Shown: one piece after another, positions 1 through 11,285 of the stretch
Layout: each line of letters starts with the position of its first letter
Position numbering within the stretch: position 1 is the first letter of the stretch
The notes under the pieces: model-generated
What the model saw: only the letters and a program-made list of their open reading frames with translations
Database searches by the model: none
What the model was told of the DNA's origin: nothing
Assembly: GCA_002104945.1 (NCBI GenBank)
Contig: MCFH01000087.1
Span: 1 to 64,000 of the forward strand
From: Piromyces finnis
Taxonomy: Eukaryota > Neocallimastigomycota > Neocallimastigomycetes > Neocallimastigales > Neocallimastigaceae
Direction: 5' to 3'
Length of the DNA stretch: 64,000 nt
Position numbers and translations under genes: made by a program

Positions 1-798
1 TCGAGTGGATTTTTCTTGTTCATTCAAAACATGGACCCCAGCATTATTAGTATGGTTTTCCTTTTTGGTTCTAATAGGGCATTCAGATAATCGGTGACCA
101 GGTTTACCACAATATAAGCAGAGATTCTCTTTCATTCGGCGGCTACGTTCTTCACTTGAAATGGGGCCAAAATTATTTTCCTTCTTGGGCTGAGTGGATT
201 TACTTGTAGATCTTTCTGAGGAGCGGGATTGGAAGCTTTGTTTAGAACGGAAACTTCTATTGGATCTTCTGTTTATTTCCTCTTGGTGGCATGCCAATCT
301 ACTTCCTATACGACTGGCTATTGTTTGTAAGTTTATCAAGGTAGAAGGGCCAGGAAACATCTGAAGGATATGGGTGGCGATTCTATCGTCCAACCCATCA
401 ACAAAAGCATCCATCTTGGCTTGTTCATTCCAAGTGGATTCATCAGCATAGTAGTTAAATTCCTTGATATACTCTTGAGTATTGGATAGGCCATGTTGTT
501 TGATCTTCTTGAGCTTTTGGTTGGCAGTATAGACCATATCCTGAAAACCAAAAGCAGCCTTCAGCTTTCCAACAAAGGCGCCATAATCCTGTAAGCAAGG
601 ATCATGGTTGTTAATCAAGGTAGCAGCCCAATTCATTGCATCCCCGTAGAGGCGACTAACGACGTAGAAGACCTTTTCTCCATCGTCCCTTCCTATTTCA
701 GGATGGATCATAAAGATCATGTCCATTTTGGCTAAGAATCCCTTCAGGTAGCGACGGTTGCCATCAAAACCGTTCTTCAAATCAGCAGAGTTATCCAT
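1..798 (-). CDS. Gag N-terminal part of A0 (partial)
   Basis: The start codon is at 798-796 and the frame is open to the window edge. It encodes the same capsid-region protein as residues 1 to about 266 of A1, beginning [20 protein letters not shown], through the zinc knuckle [14 protein letters not shown]. Gag forms the retrotransposon particle and binds its RNA. The start was chosen because the intact copy A1 uses the same ATG 69 nt after its LTR. The protease and the rest of pol lie outside the window. Confidence 0.9.
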   Translation of the reverse strand, partial: MDNSADLKNGFDGNRRYLKGFLAKMDMIFMIHPEIGRDDGEKVFYVVSRLYGDAMNWAATLINNHDPCLQDYGAFVGKLKAAFGFQDMVYTANQKLKKIKQHGLSNTQEYIKEFNYYADESTWNEQAKMDAFVDGLDDRIATHILQMFPGPSTLINLQTIASRIGSRLACHQEEINRRSNRSFRSKQSFQSRSSERSTSKSTQPKKENNFGPISSEERSRRMKENLCLYCGKPGHRLSECPIRTKKENHTNNAGVHVLNEQEKSTR

Positions 799-867
799 AA
801 AAAAAATTAGAAGTAAGCAAATAAACGAGGCACTGAGGTAGCGATCTTTTTCTTAGAGTGTTTTTAT

Positions 868-1101
868 TGTAACGAAATATTATAATAATAAACACACACA
901 CTCTAATGTATCAAATATATGTATTTTTTTTAATAATGTTTATTTATTAAATTTATTATTATAATACGACTAACTCGCTAGGTCAGTGTATTATCAAACT
1001 AAAGACGAAACAAAAAAAAAAAAACTAATTTTTATTAATTATTAATAAAAACACTAAAGAACTATTTTATCTTTCTTATTCTCTCTTTTATACATGAAAA
1101 T

Positions 1102-1143
<42 letters not shown>

Positions 1144-1265
1144 CAATTTGATAAGTGAATTAATTACTTAATGATTGGTTATAAAAATATAATTATGAAA
1201 TTTTCATTAATCTAACCTTAATGATTTTCTAGTCTAACCCTTATCATTAGATATACCTCATTACA
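868..1265 (-). repeat. 5' LTR of A0
   Basis: A 398-bp LTR reading TGTAACGAAA on the plus strand and ending CCTCATTACA. It matches the 381- and 383-bp LTRs of A1; the extra length is mainly a longer T/A homopolymer at about 1091-1139. A TATAAAAG-type box lies near 1090, as in A1. Confidence 0.92.
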
Positions 1266-1507
1266 TTAATATTAAAATCACAATTATTATTATTATCAAA
1301 ACTTATTAATATCATTATCAATATCAATTTTATTATTAAACAATTTATTAATATCAAATTTATCAATATTTTATTTTTAACTTTAGTAATATTAAAAAAA
1401 AAAAAATGTATTTTATTATATTAAATGTATTTTTATAATTAAGAAAATTCACTCCTTAGTTTAGTTTATTAAAAAAGAAAAACATATATTTAAATATTAA
1501 AATTCTA

Positions 1508-1542
1508 GATTCGTCTGGTATCCGAATCCTGGAGGAGGACCA
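1508..1542 (+). promoter_or_regulatory. Pre-PPT stem-loop and polypurine tract of I
   Basis: GATTCG (1508-1513) pairs with CGAATC (1523-1528) around the 9-nt loop TCTGGTATC. The purine-rich TGGAGGAGGACCA follows and abuts the LTR. The same arrangement occurs in H and, with a compensating base-pair change, in A1. The polypurine tract primes plus-strand DNA synthesis in LTR elements. Confidence 0.7.
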
Positions 1543-1981
1543 TGTAATGAATACTAGAAATAACTAAATTGTCTTAGTGGTTAGTAGCTAAGACTTTGAG
1601 TCTGAATGACACTAGTTCGAGACCTCATAGATACTATTTTAAAAAAATTATAATTTTATTTTATTTTATTTTATTTTTAAATTTTATTTTATATGAAGAT
1701 TATTGATTGGTTAAGAATTTTAAGTTGAAAAAATTTTATAAATTAATTTAAAAAATTTTTAGTATAAATACGAGTGAATTTTCCCAAATATTTTAAAGAA
1801 TCGAGATTTTATTAATAAATAATTATATTATTAAACACTAACTTATTAAGTTAAATTCTATGTGTTTTTAATGATATTTTTATAAATTAATAATTTACAG
1901 AATATTTTAAAGTGTTAATATTACTAAGTTATTTAGTAAATATTATAATTTGTTTTATTGTTAAAGACACATTTCTTTACA
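1543..1981 (+). repeat. 3' LTR of element I
   Basis: A 439-bp LTR, TGTAATGAATAC to TTTCTTTACA, homologous to the LTR of H but clearly diverged. It has a tRNA-like A-box/B-box module (1572-1626), a TATAAATA box at 1763-1770 and a CGAGATTTTAT site at 1802-1812. The last corresponds to the predicted transcript start and self-primer site in H. Confidence 0.85.
1572..1626 (+). promoter_or_regulatory. tRNA-like A box and B box inside the I LTR
   Basis: TCTTAGTGGTTAGT (1572-1585) resembles a tRNA D-arm/A box. AGTTCGAGACCTC (1614-1626) fits the RNA polymerase III B box GGTTCGANNCC apart from its first base. The spacing is about 29 nt, as in tRNAs and tRNA-derived SINE heads. The H LTR keeps the same pair of boxes although the surrounding sequence has diverged. 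No acceptor stem closes, so this is not a tRNA gene. Confidence 0.55.
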
Positions 1982-4900
1982 CGCATGAAAGGACATAATT
2001 TATAACGTCCTTTTTCAAATTTGGCCACCAATAGTAACGTTTAATTTTTTCTAGGGTCTTATCAATCCCTTGATGGCCATTAATTGGTGAATCATGGAAT
2101 GACTTAAGTATTTTTGCCTTGAGAGGTGAGGGAACGATAATACGATTTTGAAAATGGAGCACACCATTGATGACGGTGAAAAGAGAACTTTTGACCTTGC
2201 CAGAGTTGTCTTTAATTTTTTGAAAAGTTTCCTTGCAAAATTTATCTGTTTTTTGGAATTGAATTAAATGACTAATGTTATCATCTGTAGTACAGCAAAA
2301 CACATCATCTTCAATTATTCTATGGCAGTCGTTATCATGCTTTATCTTGTAGTCTGATCTCCTTGATAAGGAGTCAGGTTTTCCACCCCTGGAACCAGGT
2401 CTATAAGAGATTCTATAGTCAAATCTTGATAGAAACATGCTCCAGCGGATTTGTCTTTGACTTAATAGTTGTGGTTTTTTGAAGTATAAAAGGTTTCTAT
2501 GATCAGTAATAACTTGGACAGGAAATTTAGCACCCTCTAAGTGGTGCCTCCATGTATCGAACGCGGTAATAATGGCAAGGAGTTCCTTGTCATATATGGT
2601 GTAGTTACACTCAGCGTTATTTAATGAACGAGAATAAAATGCAATGGGGTGTAAGAGATTATCATTATTACTTACCTGTGAAAGGATACATCCTATTGCA
2701 AAATCACTGGCGTCTGTTTCTACCACAAATTCCTTCTCTGGATCAGGAAAAATGAGTATTTCATTAGTTAAAAAGGATTCTTTGAGCTTTGAAAAAGCAG
2801 TAGCAGCGATATTATCCCAATTAAACACAGAATTTTTTTTCAAGAGTTTGCGAAGTGGGTCCATTTTTTCAGCAAAATTTTTTATAAACCTTCTGTAGAA
2901 ATTACAGAGTCCTAGAAAGCTTTGAAGTTCTTTAATGTTTTTTGGTGTAGGCCATTCTAATATAGATTTCACTTTGTTTTTATCCATTAGGAGTCCATTA
3001 GTAGAGACAGTAAAGCCTAAAAAGGTGGTTTCCTTTACGTGAAAATCGCACTTTTCTAATTTTACATATAACCCATTATCGATTAAGGCTTTAAGAATTG
3101 TTCGAACATGACTAACATGATCCTTAAGGTTAGGAGAATATATTATAATGTCGTCCAAGTACACCTGGGCAAATGAACCTAAAACTTCCGCGAGAACATC
3201 TTGTATGAATCTTTGAAAAACGGATGGTGCATTACGAAGACCAAAGGGCATCACAAGATATTCGTAATGACCGATAGGAGTTCTAAAAGCCGTGAGATAT
3301 TCATGGCCTTCTTTAATACGTACAAGGTTGTACGCAGATCTTAAATCCAATCTGGTAAATATTGAAGCGCCTTTGAAAGATTCAATCATATCGTTTATTC
3401 TAGGAATAGGGTAACTGTTTCTAACTGTAATTGCGTTTAGTCGACGATAATCGACACATAAACGAAGGCTTCCATCATGTTTCTTTACAAAAAGTACAGG
3501 AGCTCCGGCTGGTGACTTCGACTTCCGAATAAAGCCTTTGTTCAAATTCTCTTTGACATATTCTCTTAAAGTTTTTTGTTCATCGATCGTAAGAGAATAT
3601 ATCGGACCAAAATATAACTGTCCACCTGGAATTAAGTCTATGGACATATCGTAGTCCCTATGAGGGGGGAGTACATCGGCCTTTTGCTTCTGAAACACTG
3701 TCGTCAAGTCATAATAATATTTTTTTAGGATTTGAATATTATTATTTTCAGCATTATCTTGAAAGCTGTCTAATTCTAAGATAGTAGCACAAACATCCTG
3801 GTCGTACAGTTCGTCTTCAGAGATTGAATCCGGGATAATTGAGTCATTATTCAAACTATTTACCATAGGAGCGGAGATTTCATCAGAATGGTATACAAAC
3901 TTATTGCCTTTTGCTGAAGGACAGTGTTTACCGCAGTACTTCTCCAAAAAGTATATTTTGTTAGTCTTATAATTTAAGAAAGGATTATGAATGGAAAGCC
4001 AATCACGTCCAAGTATTCCTGAGATTCCCTGAAGAAGCAAGTTCCCGATGCAGAATTCATATTTTTCTTCATGATCCATAATTCTTAATCTTAATGGTTT
4101 GGTTGCCTGCTTAATAATCATACTCTTACCATTGGGTAAATGTATATTGATTGGGGATGTCAACCCTACAGTAGGAATTTTATTTGCATTCGCGAAGGTT
4201 TTGCAAATAAAACTTCTAGCAGACCCTGAGTCAATAAGAAAGTTTATTTTTAAGTTTTTAGTTCCTAAGTTCAAAAAACACATAGTAGTTATTGTGTTCT
4301 GTTTATCAGGAGTGTAATTAGTAGTAGCAGAAAGAATACTATGTTTTGCTTTACTCTTTTTATGTCTATGAAATGGGTTTCCATTTTCTGTTTTGTTTAA
4401 TTCAGCTTTCTTTCTTCCAAATGATTTGCTGCCTTTCTTTTGCATTTCGGTATGTTTGTTTCTAATGCAATTTTCCAAAAAACATTTTTTGTCAAGGTTA
4501 ATTATAATATTTGTAGCTTCAAATAAACTATTTGGCTTATCCATTTTATCGTATTCCTCACGTACTCGATCAACGAGTCCTTTACCAATGATGTCAATAA
4601 AAACGTCATCTGGCCAACCGATTCTACTTGCCAACCTTCGAAATTCAATGGTATATTCAGTAACTTTCCCAAGTTGAAGCTGCTTTAGGTTCCATAACTT
4701 ATTTATAAGCATATATTTTTGCTTACGTTCGTCTCCGGTATCGAAGTTATTAAGGAGTAGTTTTTTAAATTCATTAAAACTGAGAGTCCTAAGCGTTCCA
4801 TCGATCAAAAGGGATAAACCCCACTTTCTAGCAATTCCATTAAGTTTATTTATAACAAACGCATTTTTTTCTTCGTCGCTAGTAAATGATTTAGGATGAT

Positions 4901-5108
4901 CCTTAAAGAATTCTTCGCTTTGGATTAATGTCTCTAGGACATTCTCTCTAGTGTTAGCTTCCTTTTCCTTCGATAATACACCGTTCGGAGAGAAGAAAGT
5001 GGGGATGAATTCCGTCATGGCTTCGATTAATTTAGAAGTCACAGTGCTCTTAGGGAATTCATCAGCATTAACTTCAACAGAGTCCTTATCAATACCATTG
5101 AGTTCCAT
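1982..5108 (-). CDS. Gag-Pol polyprotein of element J, cut in the integrase
   Basis: One long frame from ATG 5108 encodes about 1042 residues of a Ty3/Gypsy Gag-Pol. The order is capsid-like Gag, protease (LIDSGSARS, Asp near residue 293), reverse transcriptase (VYLDDIIIYS near residue 650), RNase H (VETDASDFAIG near 798), then the integrase zinc-binding domain (HQGIDKTLEKIKRYYWWPN to LSC). There the frame is broken by the LTR of I at 1981/1982. The Gag shows no CCHC zinc knuckle, only a Lys-rich tail. The remaining integrase lies left of the window. J is the most diverged gag-pol here and has no second copy in the window. Confidence 0.9.
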
Positions 5109-5296
5109 TATATTTAAATATAATTGTTATATAATATATATCACTAAAAAAAAATTTTTTTATTAATAAAATTTATATTATATATTTGAATACTTATATT
5201 TGTATATTTAAAATCACTATTATAAGAAAATAAACTATATGTCTTTTAATATTATCACTATATTTAATTATTATTATTATTTGTCTTAAAATTTAA

Positions 5297-5327
<31 letters not shown>

Positions 5328-6370
5328 TAATTAATTGGAAATTTAATTTTTTTTTTTTTTTTTTTAAACTATTTAATTGGCAATTTAATTTTTTTTTTTT
5401 AAAACTATTTAATTGGTAATTTAAATTTTTTTTTTAATCTAATTGGCTACTTAAAATTTATCTATCTACAGTAGAGTTATTATTGTAATAATTATTATAT
5501 ATTTAATAATAATTATTATCTACAATATAATAATACAAATCGTAATATGTATTATTAAATTGAGAAGTTTCTTAATAGTAAATAAAAATGAATACTTATC
5601 TTAAAGAGTTTATTATAAGTGAATTATAATAACAAACACAAAATATTAAGACTATCTTTAATGTAAATATTTTTTATGAATATAGTTTTTGAAAGGGTTA
5701 TTTATTATAATTGTCTTAAAATAATAACTCTGGATTCTTTAGTGGAATTCCAGAGTCCTTATATTTATAATTTTTTGATAATTTAAAGTTTAATAAAGAA
5801 TTTCTAATCTTAACAAATAATCTTTTTAGGAAAAGACTAGAAGAAAAACCTAAAAAGATATTCGATTGATAACTAATATATCAATCATCGTAATATTAAG
5901 TAAAACCGATTAAAATTCGGAAAAACCTTAATATCCGATTGTCCTAATATGTATTTATATTTTCTAATTGTTTCTATAAGTTATTTCAAGATACGATACA
6001 TAAATATAAAATACAAACGTAAAATAAAATATATAATGTTTCTTATAAAATGTAATACAAAAATTATTAATTAAAAAAATAAATGAATGTTTACTATTAT
6101 TTTAAATATATTACTAAATTAAATAAATAAATAATTAATATAGTAATTAAATAAATTTTAAATTAAGTAAATGAATAATTAATATCAATATAGATAAATG
6201 TTTATAGTAATTTAAATGAATGTATGCTAATAGTTTAAATAAATAATTAATTTAATAATTAAAAAATAATTAAATAAGAATTAATTTATACAAAAAATAA
6301 TTATTAATTCTTACATTGTGATAAATAATGAAATTAATAAATATAAAATTATTATTAAACCTGATTTTCA
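5109..6370. other. Leader and presumed 5' LTR of J; no gene
   Basis: Very AT-rich DNA upstream of the J gag-pol. It must hold the leader and probably the 5' LTR of J, but the partner LTR is outside the window and I could not fix the LTR ends. It contains a T-tract minisatellite (5288-5460) and an imperfect hairpin near 5727-5758 (CTCTGG...CCAGAG). It ends at the TTTCA target site of B1, and the flank resumes at 13051. Confidence 0.5.
5288..5460. repeat. Degenerate minisatellite with T-tracts
   Basis: Four tandem units share a core like AACTATTTAATTGGYAATTTAA. They are separated by T runs that shrink from about 25 to about 10 bases from left to right. The last unit is diverged. Confidence 0.7.
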
Positions 6371-7007
6371 TGTCAAGAGTTAGAGTGGATTTAGAATTAT
6401 AATTAAGTCTACTAGGTTAGGATAGGCTTAATTATATAGTAAATAATAAATTTTATAAATACAAGAGTAATAAATATAGTTTTTTAAGAAATATTTTATT
6501 TAATTTTTATAATATAAGTAAATGATAATTATTAATTTTAAATATTGAATTTACTATATAAAAATGAGTATAATAATCTCACAAAGAACTTCTTAAAGTT
6601 GTTCTTTGTTCAACTTATTTATACTTCATTTTTAATATAATGTTGATATTAATAAAGTATAATAATAATATAATTTAAGTTATACATGTATAATAATATA
6701 AATATAAATATTAATAAAATATAATAATAATAATATAATTTTCTTTAAATATCGATATTAATAAGTTGTTAAAAATAATATTAATAATTATTTAAATGAA
6801 TCTTATTTTACTAATTGGTTTGTTTAATATTAATTAATTGTTACACTATTTATCTCCGGATAATAAATAGCTTTCCAATTAATATTTATATTAAATAAAC
6901 TATTATTAGTAAAATATTATTAAATTAATATTTTAATTAATTTAACTATTAATTCAAAATTATGAAATTTCATGAAATGTCAAATTTCATGAATTGTGAT
7001 TTTGACA
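6371..7007 (-). repeat. 3' LTR of B1
   Basis: 637 bp, TGTCAAGAGTTAGAG to TTGTGATTTTGACA on the plus strand. The same sequence recurs at 12414-13050. Confidence 0.95.
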
Positions 7008-7526
7008 ACGCCCTTCCACTAAAATTGGATACTAGACAATTTTTTGATAGTGGAATATCTTATATTGAATTTAAAATATTGAAATTTTAATATTTTCAAA
7101 ATTTTTGAAATTTCGAAATGGTCACATGAGGATGGAGGAATGAATTTTAAATGGCCATTTCGCGAAATTTCAAAAGTTGTCAAAAATTGGTAAAAATGAA
7201 ATTTTGTTATGAAATACATATATGTATTGTATGAAAAACATGTTTTTGTAATTTTTTGTGTTGTACAACTGTTATAATTGAAATTTTGATTTTTTTGAAA
7301 TTTTAAATTTCAATTTTAAAAGGTTTTTTATGTTTTTTGAAAATTTTAAAATTTAATATTGAAAATATTAATAATAATAAATTAAAAAATAAAATTTATA
7401 GTTGGAAAATAATGAATATAAAAATTTTTGAAATTTCAATTTTTAAATCTGTGATGGGTTAAATTGAAGTAATTTTGTATTATAATAGTTTTCTCATTTT
7501 TTTTCATTCTCTCTCTCTTTCTCTCT

Positions 7527-7565
<39 letters not shown>
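7008..7565 (-). other. 3' UTR of B1 with pre-PPT stem-loop and A-run
   Basis: In element sense, the pol stop codon leads straight into a run of 30-plus A residues (plus-strand T run 7531-7567), followed by a GA-rich stretch and AT-rich sequence. Just before the polypurine tract, TTCCACTA (7014-7021) pairs with TAGTGGAA (7048-7055), and AAATTG pairs with CAATTT inside the loop. No further coding sequence was seen. In B2 this same region is the insertion site of A1. Confidence 0.7.
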
Positions 7566-7571
<6 letters not shown>

Positions 7572-10500
7572 ATAAGCGATATCAATAGGCTTCCTATTGT
7601 TCTTTAAATATAATAAGAAGATATTTTGGTTTCTTGGGTTATCTTCAACTTCACTAGAAGGAACCCAATTATATTGAGAACGGTATTTGCATCTAATTTT
7701 GTATTCATACCGTTTAAGTTTATAATTAGTTCGAAATCCCGCAATCTCAATGATGTCTTTAATTGATTCGGGATCCTTTGCTCTTGATAAAAATCTTGAA
7801 GGGGTAGGAATAAAAGGTTCAAGTTCCGAAATATGGAAGATTGGATGATGTTTTGGGAAAGGAGAGTTGTGTATATCTATTTTATAATTGTTATTTTCCA
7901 AAACATATAAAACTTTATAGGGTCCATATTTACAAGGAGAAAGTTTTGGAGTTTCTTCCGTAGAAAAGGATGGAGGAGCTTGAATCCAAACTTTATCGCC
8001 AACTTTAAATATAGGAGGTGACATCCTTTTCTTATCGGCATGTTTTTTATATAAATCCTTGGCTCTAAATAAAACTTCTTTAACATAATTAAAATTATCA
8101 CAAACATTTCTAATAAAATTATTATTAGTATAGGATTTGTCATAAAGAAAAACATCATCAACGGGAGGGTGGAATCCATAGTTAATAAAGAAAGGACTTT
8201 GTTTGGTAGACTCATTAATAGAATTGTTATAAACAAATTCGGCTAAGTGAATCCATTCAACCCAATCATCATGATAATAGGACTTTGAATAACAGCGGAG
8301 ATATTGTTCAATAAAAGAGTTACATCTTTCAACTTGCCCGACCGTTTCATGATGATCAGTGGTAGCAATTTTAGTTTTAACTTTAAGTTCTTCCATTAAA
8401 TTATTCCAAAGATCACTAGTAAATTGAGAACCACGATCAGTATAAATATCAGAAGGCAATCCATGAAGTTTAAATATATTTTTAATAAAAGCTGTAGCTG
8501 TTTGTTTAGCATCGGGTATTTTCTTAAAAGGAACTAAATGAATCATTTTTGAAAATCTATCTACAGTAACCATTAGAACAGTATATCCTTTAGAATCAGG
8601 TAAACCACATAAAAAGTCAATTTCAACAGAACGCCATGGTCTATCAGGAGTTTCTAAAGGTTGTAAAGGACCATATTTTTTGTGTTTATTGAATTTGTTT
8701 CTAGTACAAGTTTCACAAGAATTAACAAATTCAGTTACATCTTTATGAATTTTTGGCCACCAATAGTTTCTAGTAACTAATTCTTCAGTTCTTTTAATAC
8801 CCAAATGACCAGCAGCAGGATTTTCATGGTATCGCATTAGTACTTCTAATCTTAAAGCTTCAGGAATATATATTAAATTATTATAAAGAATCATATTATT
8901 TTGAATCTTGAATTTATTCATTTTCCTAAAAGGTTTATAAAAATAACCTTGATTAGCATTATTTGGTGCAAAATATAATCTAATATCATTTGCGGTATCA
9001 TCTGTTTTAGTATATTCAATAACTTTATCAATAAAATCACTAAGAATTCCCACAAAACATGGAATATTTTTAACATTTTTTATATCTAAAATATTCTCAG
9101 GTTTAATTTGTTCATTACCAGAATTATAATCAGGTCTTCTAGAAAGACTATCAGGCTTACCATTTTTTCTTCCTTGGCGATAAATTAATTCAAAATCATA
9201 TTCCTGGAAGAAGAGATGCCAACGATGTTGACGTTGATTTTGAATTTTTCCACCTAAAGTATAAAGTAAATTACGGTGGTCTGTATAAACTTTTACTTTA
9301 AATTTAGCACCTAAAAGTAGATGTCGCCAAGCCGAAAAAGCAGATTTAATAGAAAGAAGTTCTTTATCTGTAATAGAATAATTCCTTTCTGTATCATTTA
9401 AACTTCTGGAAAAATAAGCAACAGGATGTAGTTTTTTATCATCATCATATTGAGATAAAACGGAACCTATTGCGAAATTACTGGCATCACATTCTACTAT
9501 GAACGGCCTATTAGTATCAGGAAAAACTAAAACGGGAGAAGTAATTAATTTATTTTGTAATTTTACAAAAGCATCATCACATGTCTTATCCCAATGAAAT
9601 TTAGCATTTTTCCTAGTTAAATTATGTAAAGGTTTGGCAATTTTTGCAAAATTATTAACAAACCTTCTATAATAATTACAAAGACCAAGAAAGCGTTGAA
9701 CATCTTTAATACATTTTGGTCTAGGCCATTCTTTAATAGCTTCGATCTTCTTTGGATCAGTAGAGATACCATTACTTGATATAGTGAAACCTAAGAATTC
9801 AACTTCATTTTTATGAAATTCACATTTTTCAAATTTTGCATATAAGTTGTTTTGTATTAATTTATCTAAAACAGATCTTACATGGTTGATATGATCGTTG
9901 AGATTTTCTGAGAAAATTAAAATATCATCCATGTATAAAATAACAAATTTATCCAAATATTCGCGTAATATTGAATTTATGAATGATTGGAATGTTGCTG
10001 GAGCATTTTTTAATCCATATGGCATTACTAAATATTCGTAATGGCCAAACTTTGTTCTAAAAGCGGTCTTATATTCATCACCTTCTTTTATTCTTATCAA
10101 ATTATAAGCTGATCTCAAATCTAATTTAGTGAAAATTTTTGAACCCCTAACCCTTTCAATGATATCTGATATTAAAGGTAAAGGATACGAATTCCTTACT
10201 GTTACAGAGTTTAACTTTTTGTAATCAATACAAACCCTTAGTGAGCCATCTTTTTTCTTCTGGAAAACAACAGGATAACCTGCAGGAGATTCAGAGGGTC
10301 TAATAAAACCTTTTTTAAGATTTTCATTAATATATTCTTGTAAGGCTTCTTCCTCTTGTCTTGACAAAGGATAAATAGGTCCATAATGTAAAGTGGCATC
10401 ATTTTCTAGGACTATTTTACAATCAGTTAAACGGTGTGGAGGTAACTTATCAGCTTTTGATTTGCTGAAAACAACAGCAAGATCTTTATATTCATTAGGG

Positions 10501-11252
10501 ATATCATCCATGATAAGGGTTAGGTCATTTTCTTCATCATCTTCAAAATCTTCGATATTTTCAGATAAAAATGAATGGATAAAATAATTGATATCACTCT
10601 TATTAGAAGACATAGAACTATTATCTTTAACTTGAAGATTAGATTTATGAGAGAAATTAGTAGAATTATTATTAGTATTATCGGAAAATGAATAATTAAA
10701 ATCTTTTTTAGAATGAGAAATTTTTAAATTTTTTGAAAAAATTTTTAAATTCTTATTATTGAAGTGTTTAAAATTATTACAATATAAATGATTATTTTTA
10801 TAATTAAAATGAATCTTAAATTTCTTCATGAATTTATTTCCAAATAATAAATCCATAGGAATATGTTCTGAAACTAAGAATTTTTCTTTAAAAGATATAA
10901 AATAAAATTTGTTTTTGATAAAAATTTTTAATTGAAATTTTAAATAAACATAATCATTGATATCAGTAGTAAACCCACTAATACCTTTTATAATCAATTT
11001 GTTTTTTAATTTTCTTTTAATTAAATTATATTTTTCTACAAATATGGTAGAAATAAAGTTGCATGAGGAACCTGAATCAAGTATTGAATTACAGGTTATT
11101 GGAGAATTGGTAATAAAATTAGAGTTGTTATTTAGAAATTCTTTAGGAATATATGAATTAAAGGTTAAAAATGAATTTAAATTGGGATTTTCTTTGTTCT
11201 CTAGAGATGGGAAATTATAATAAATAATTTTTGGTGTATTATGAACATCCAT
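7566..11252 (-). CDS. pol: Pol polyprotein of B1 (protease, RT, RNase H, integrase)
   Basis: About 1228 residues from ATG 11252, but the frame is open upstream to the gag overlap and is most likely entered by -1 frameshifting. Protease ILDSGSSCNFI (Asp59) comes first, then a polar Asn/Lys-rich linker and RT with LYMDDILIFS near residue 440. RNase H ([11 protein letters not shown]) is near 588. The integrase has an HHCC finger near 809-850 and the D-D-E core (VEIDFLCGLP, YTDRGSQFTS, ETVGQVERCN). The C-terminus (IKDIIEIAGFRTNYK...WVPSSEVEDN) resembles a diverged chromodomain. All catalytic motifs are present and there is no internal stop. Confidence 0.95.
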
Positions 11253-11275
11253 TGACGTCTTATGGTGTTCATTGT

Positions 11276-11285
11276 TTAAAAATTT
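11276..11285 (-). promoter_or_regulatory. -1 ribosomal frameshift site between gag and pol of B1
   Basis: In sense, the gag frame reads AAA AAT TTT TAA. The heptamer A AAT TTT (11285-11279) fits the X XXY YYZ slippery rule and is followed at once by the gag stop (11278-11276). Pol lies in exactly the -1 frame and is open across this point. Frameshifting is inferred; it has not been measured. Confidence 0.75.

Larger units (their letters stand above)
1..1265 (-). mobile_element. LTR retrotransposon A0, 5' part only
   Basis: This is the 5' end of an A-family chromovirus on the minus strand: a 5' LTR (868-1265), a short leader and the start of gag, running off the left edge. Its sequence is the reverse complement of the complete copy A1 at 43049-44300, essentially base for base apart from the length of the homopolymer in the LTR. 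It lies inside the 3' UTR of element I; the flank to its right (1266 onward) runs into I's pre-PPT stem-loop and PPT. Its 3' half, 3' LTR and left TSD are outside the window; the right flanking bases are TTAAT. Confidence 0.9.
1266..1981 (+). mobile_element. LTR retrotransposon I, 3' end (3' UTR and 3' LTR)
   Basis: This is the end of a plus-strand element of the A/H group. It comprises 277 bases of AT-rich 3' UTR, a stem-loop (1508-1528), a polypurine tract TGGAGGAGGACCA (1530-1542) and a 3' LTR (1543-1981). The pre-PPT segment is nearly the same as in H. The rest of I lies to the left, beyond A0, which is inserted in this UTR. On the right the LTR abuts the interrupted integrase of J at CGCAT, the presumed TSD; the other TSD copy is not in the window. 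Confidence 0.85.

Noticed and set aside
5109-6370. Exact 5' LTR boundaries and self-primer site for J
   Set aside because: Several TGT starts were tried; none gave a convincing complementary site with a TATA box, and the partner LTR is outside the window.
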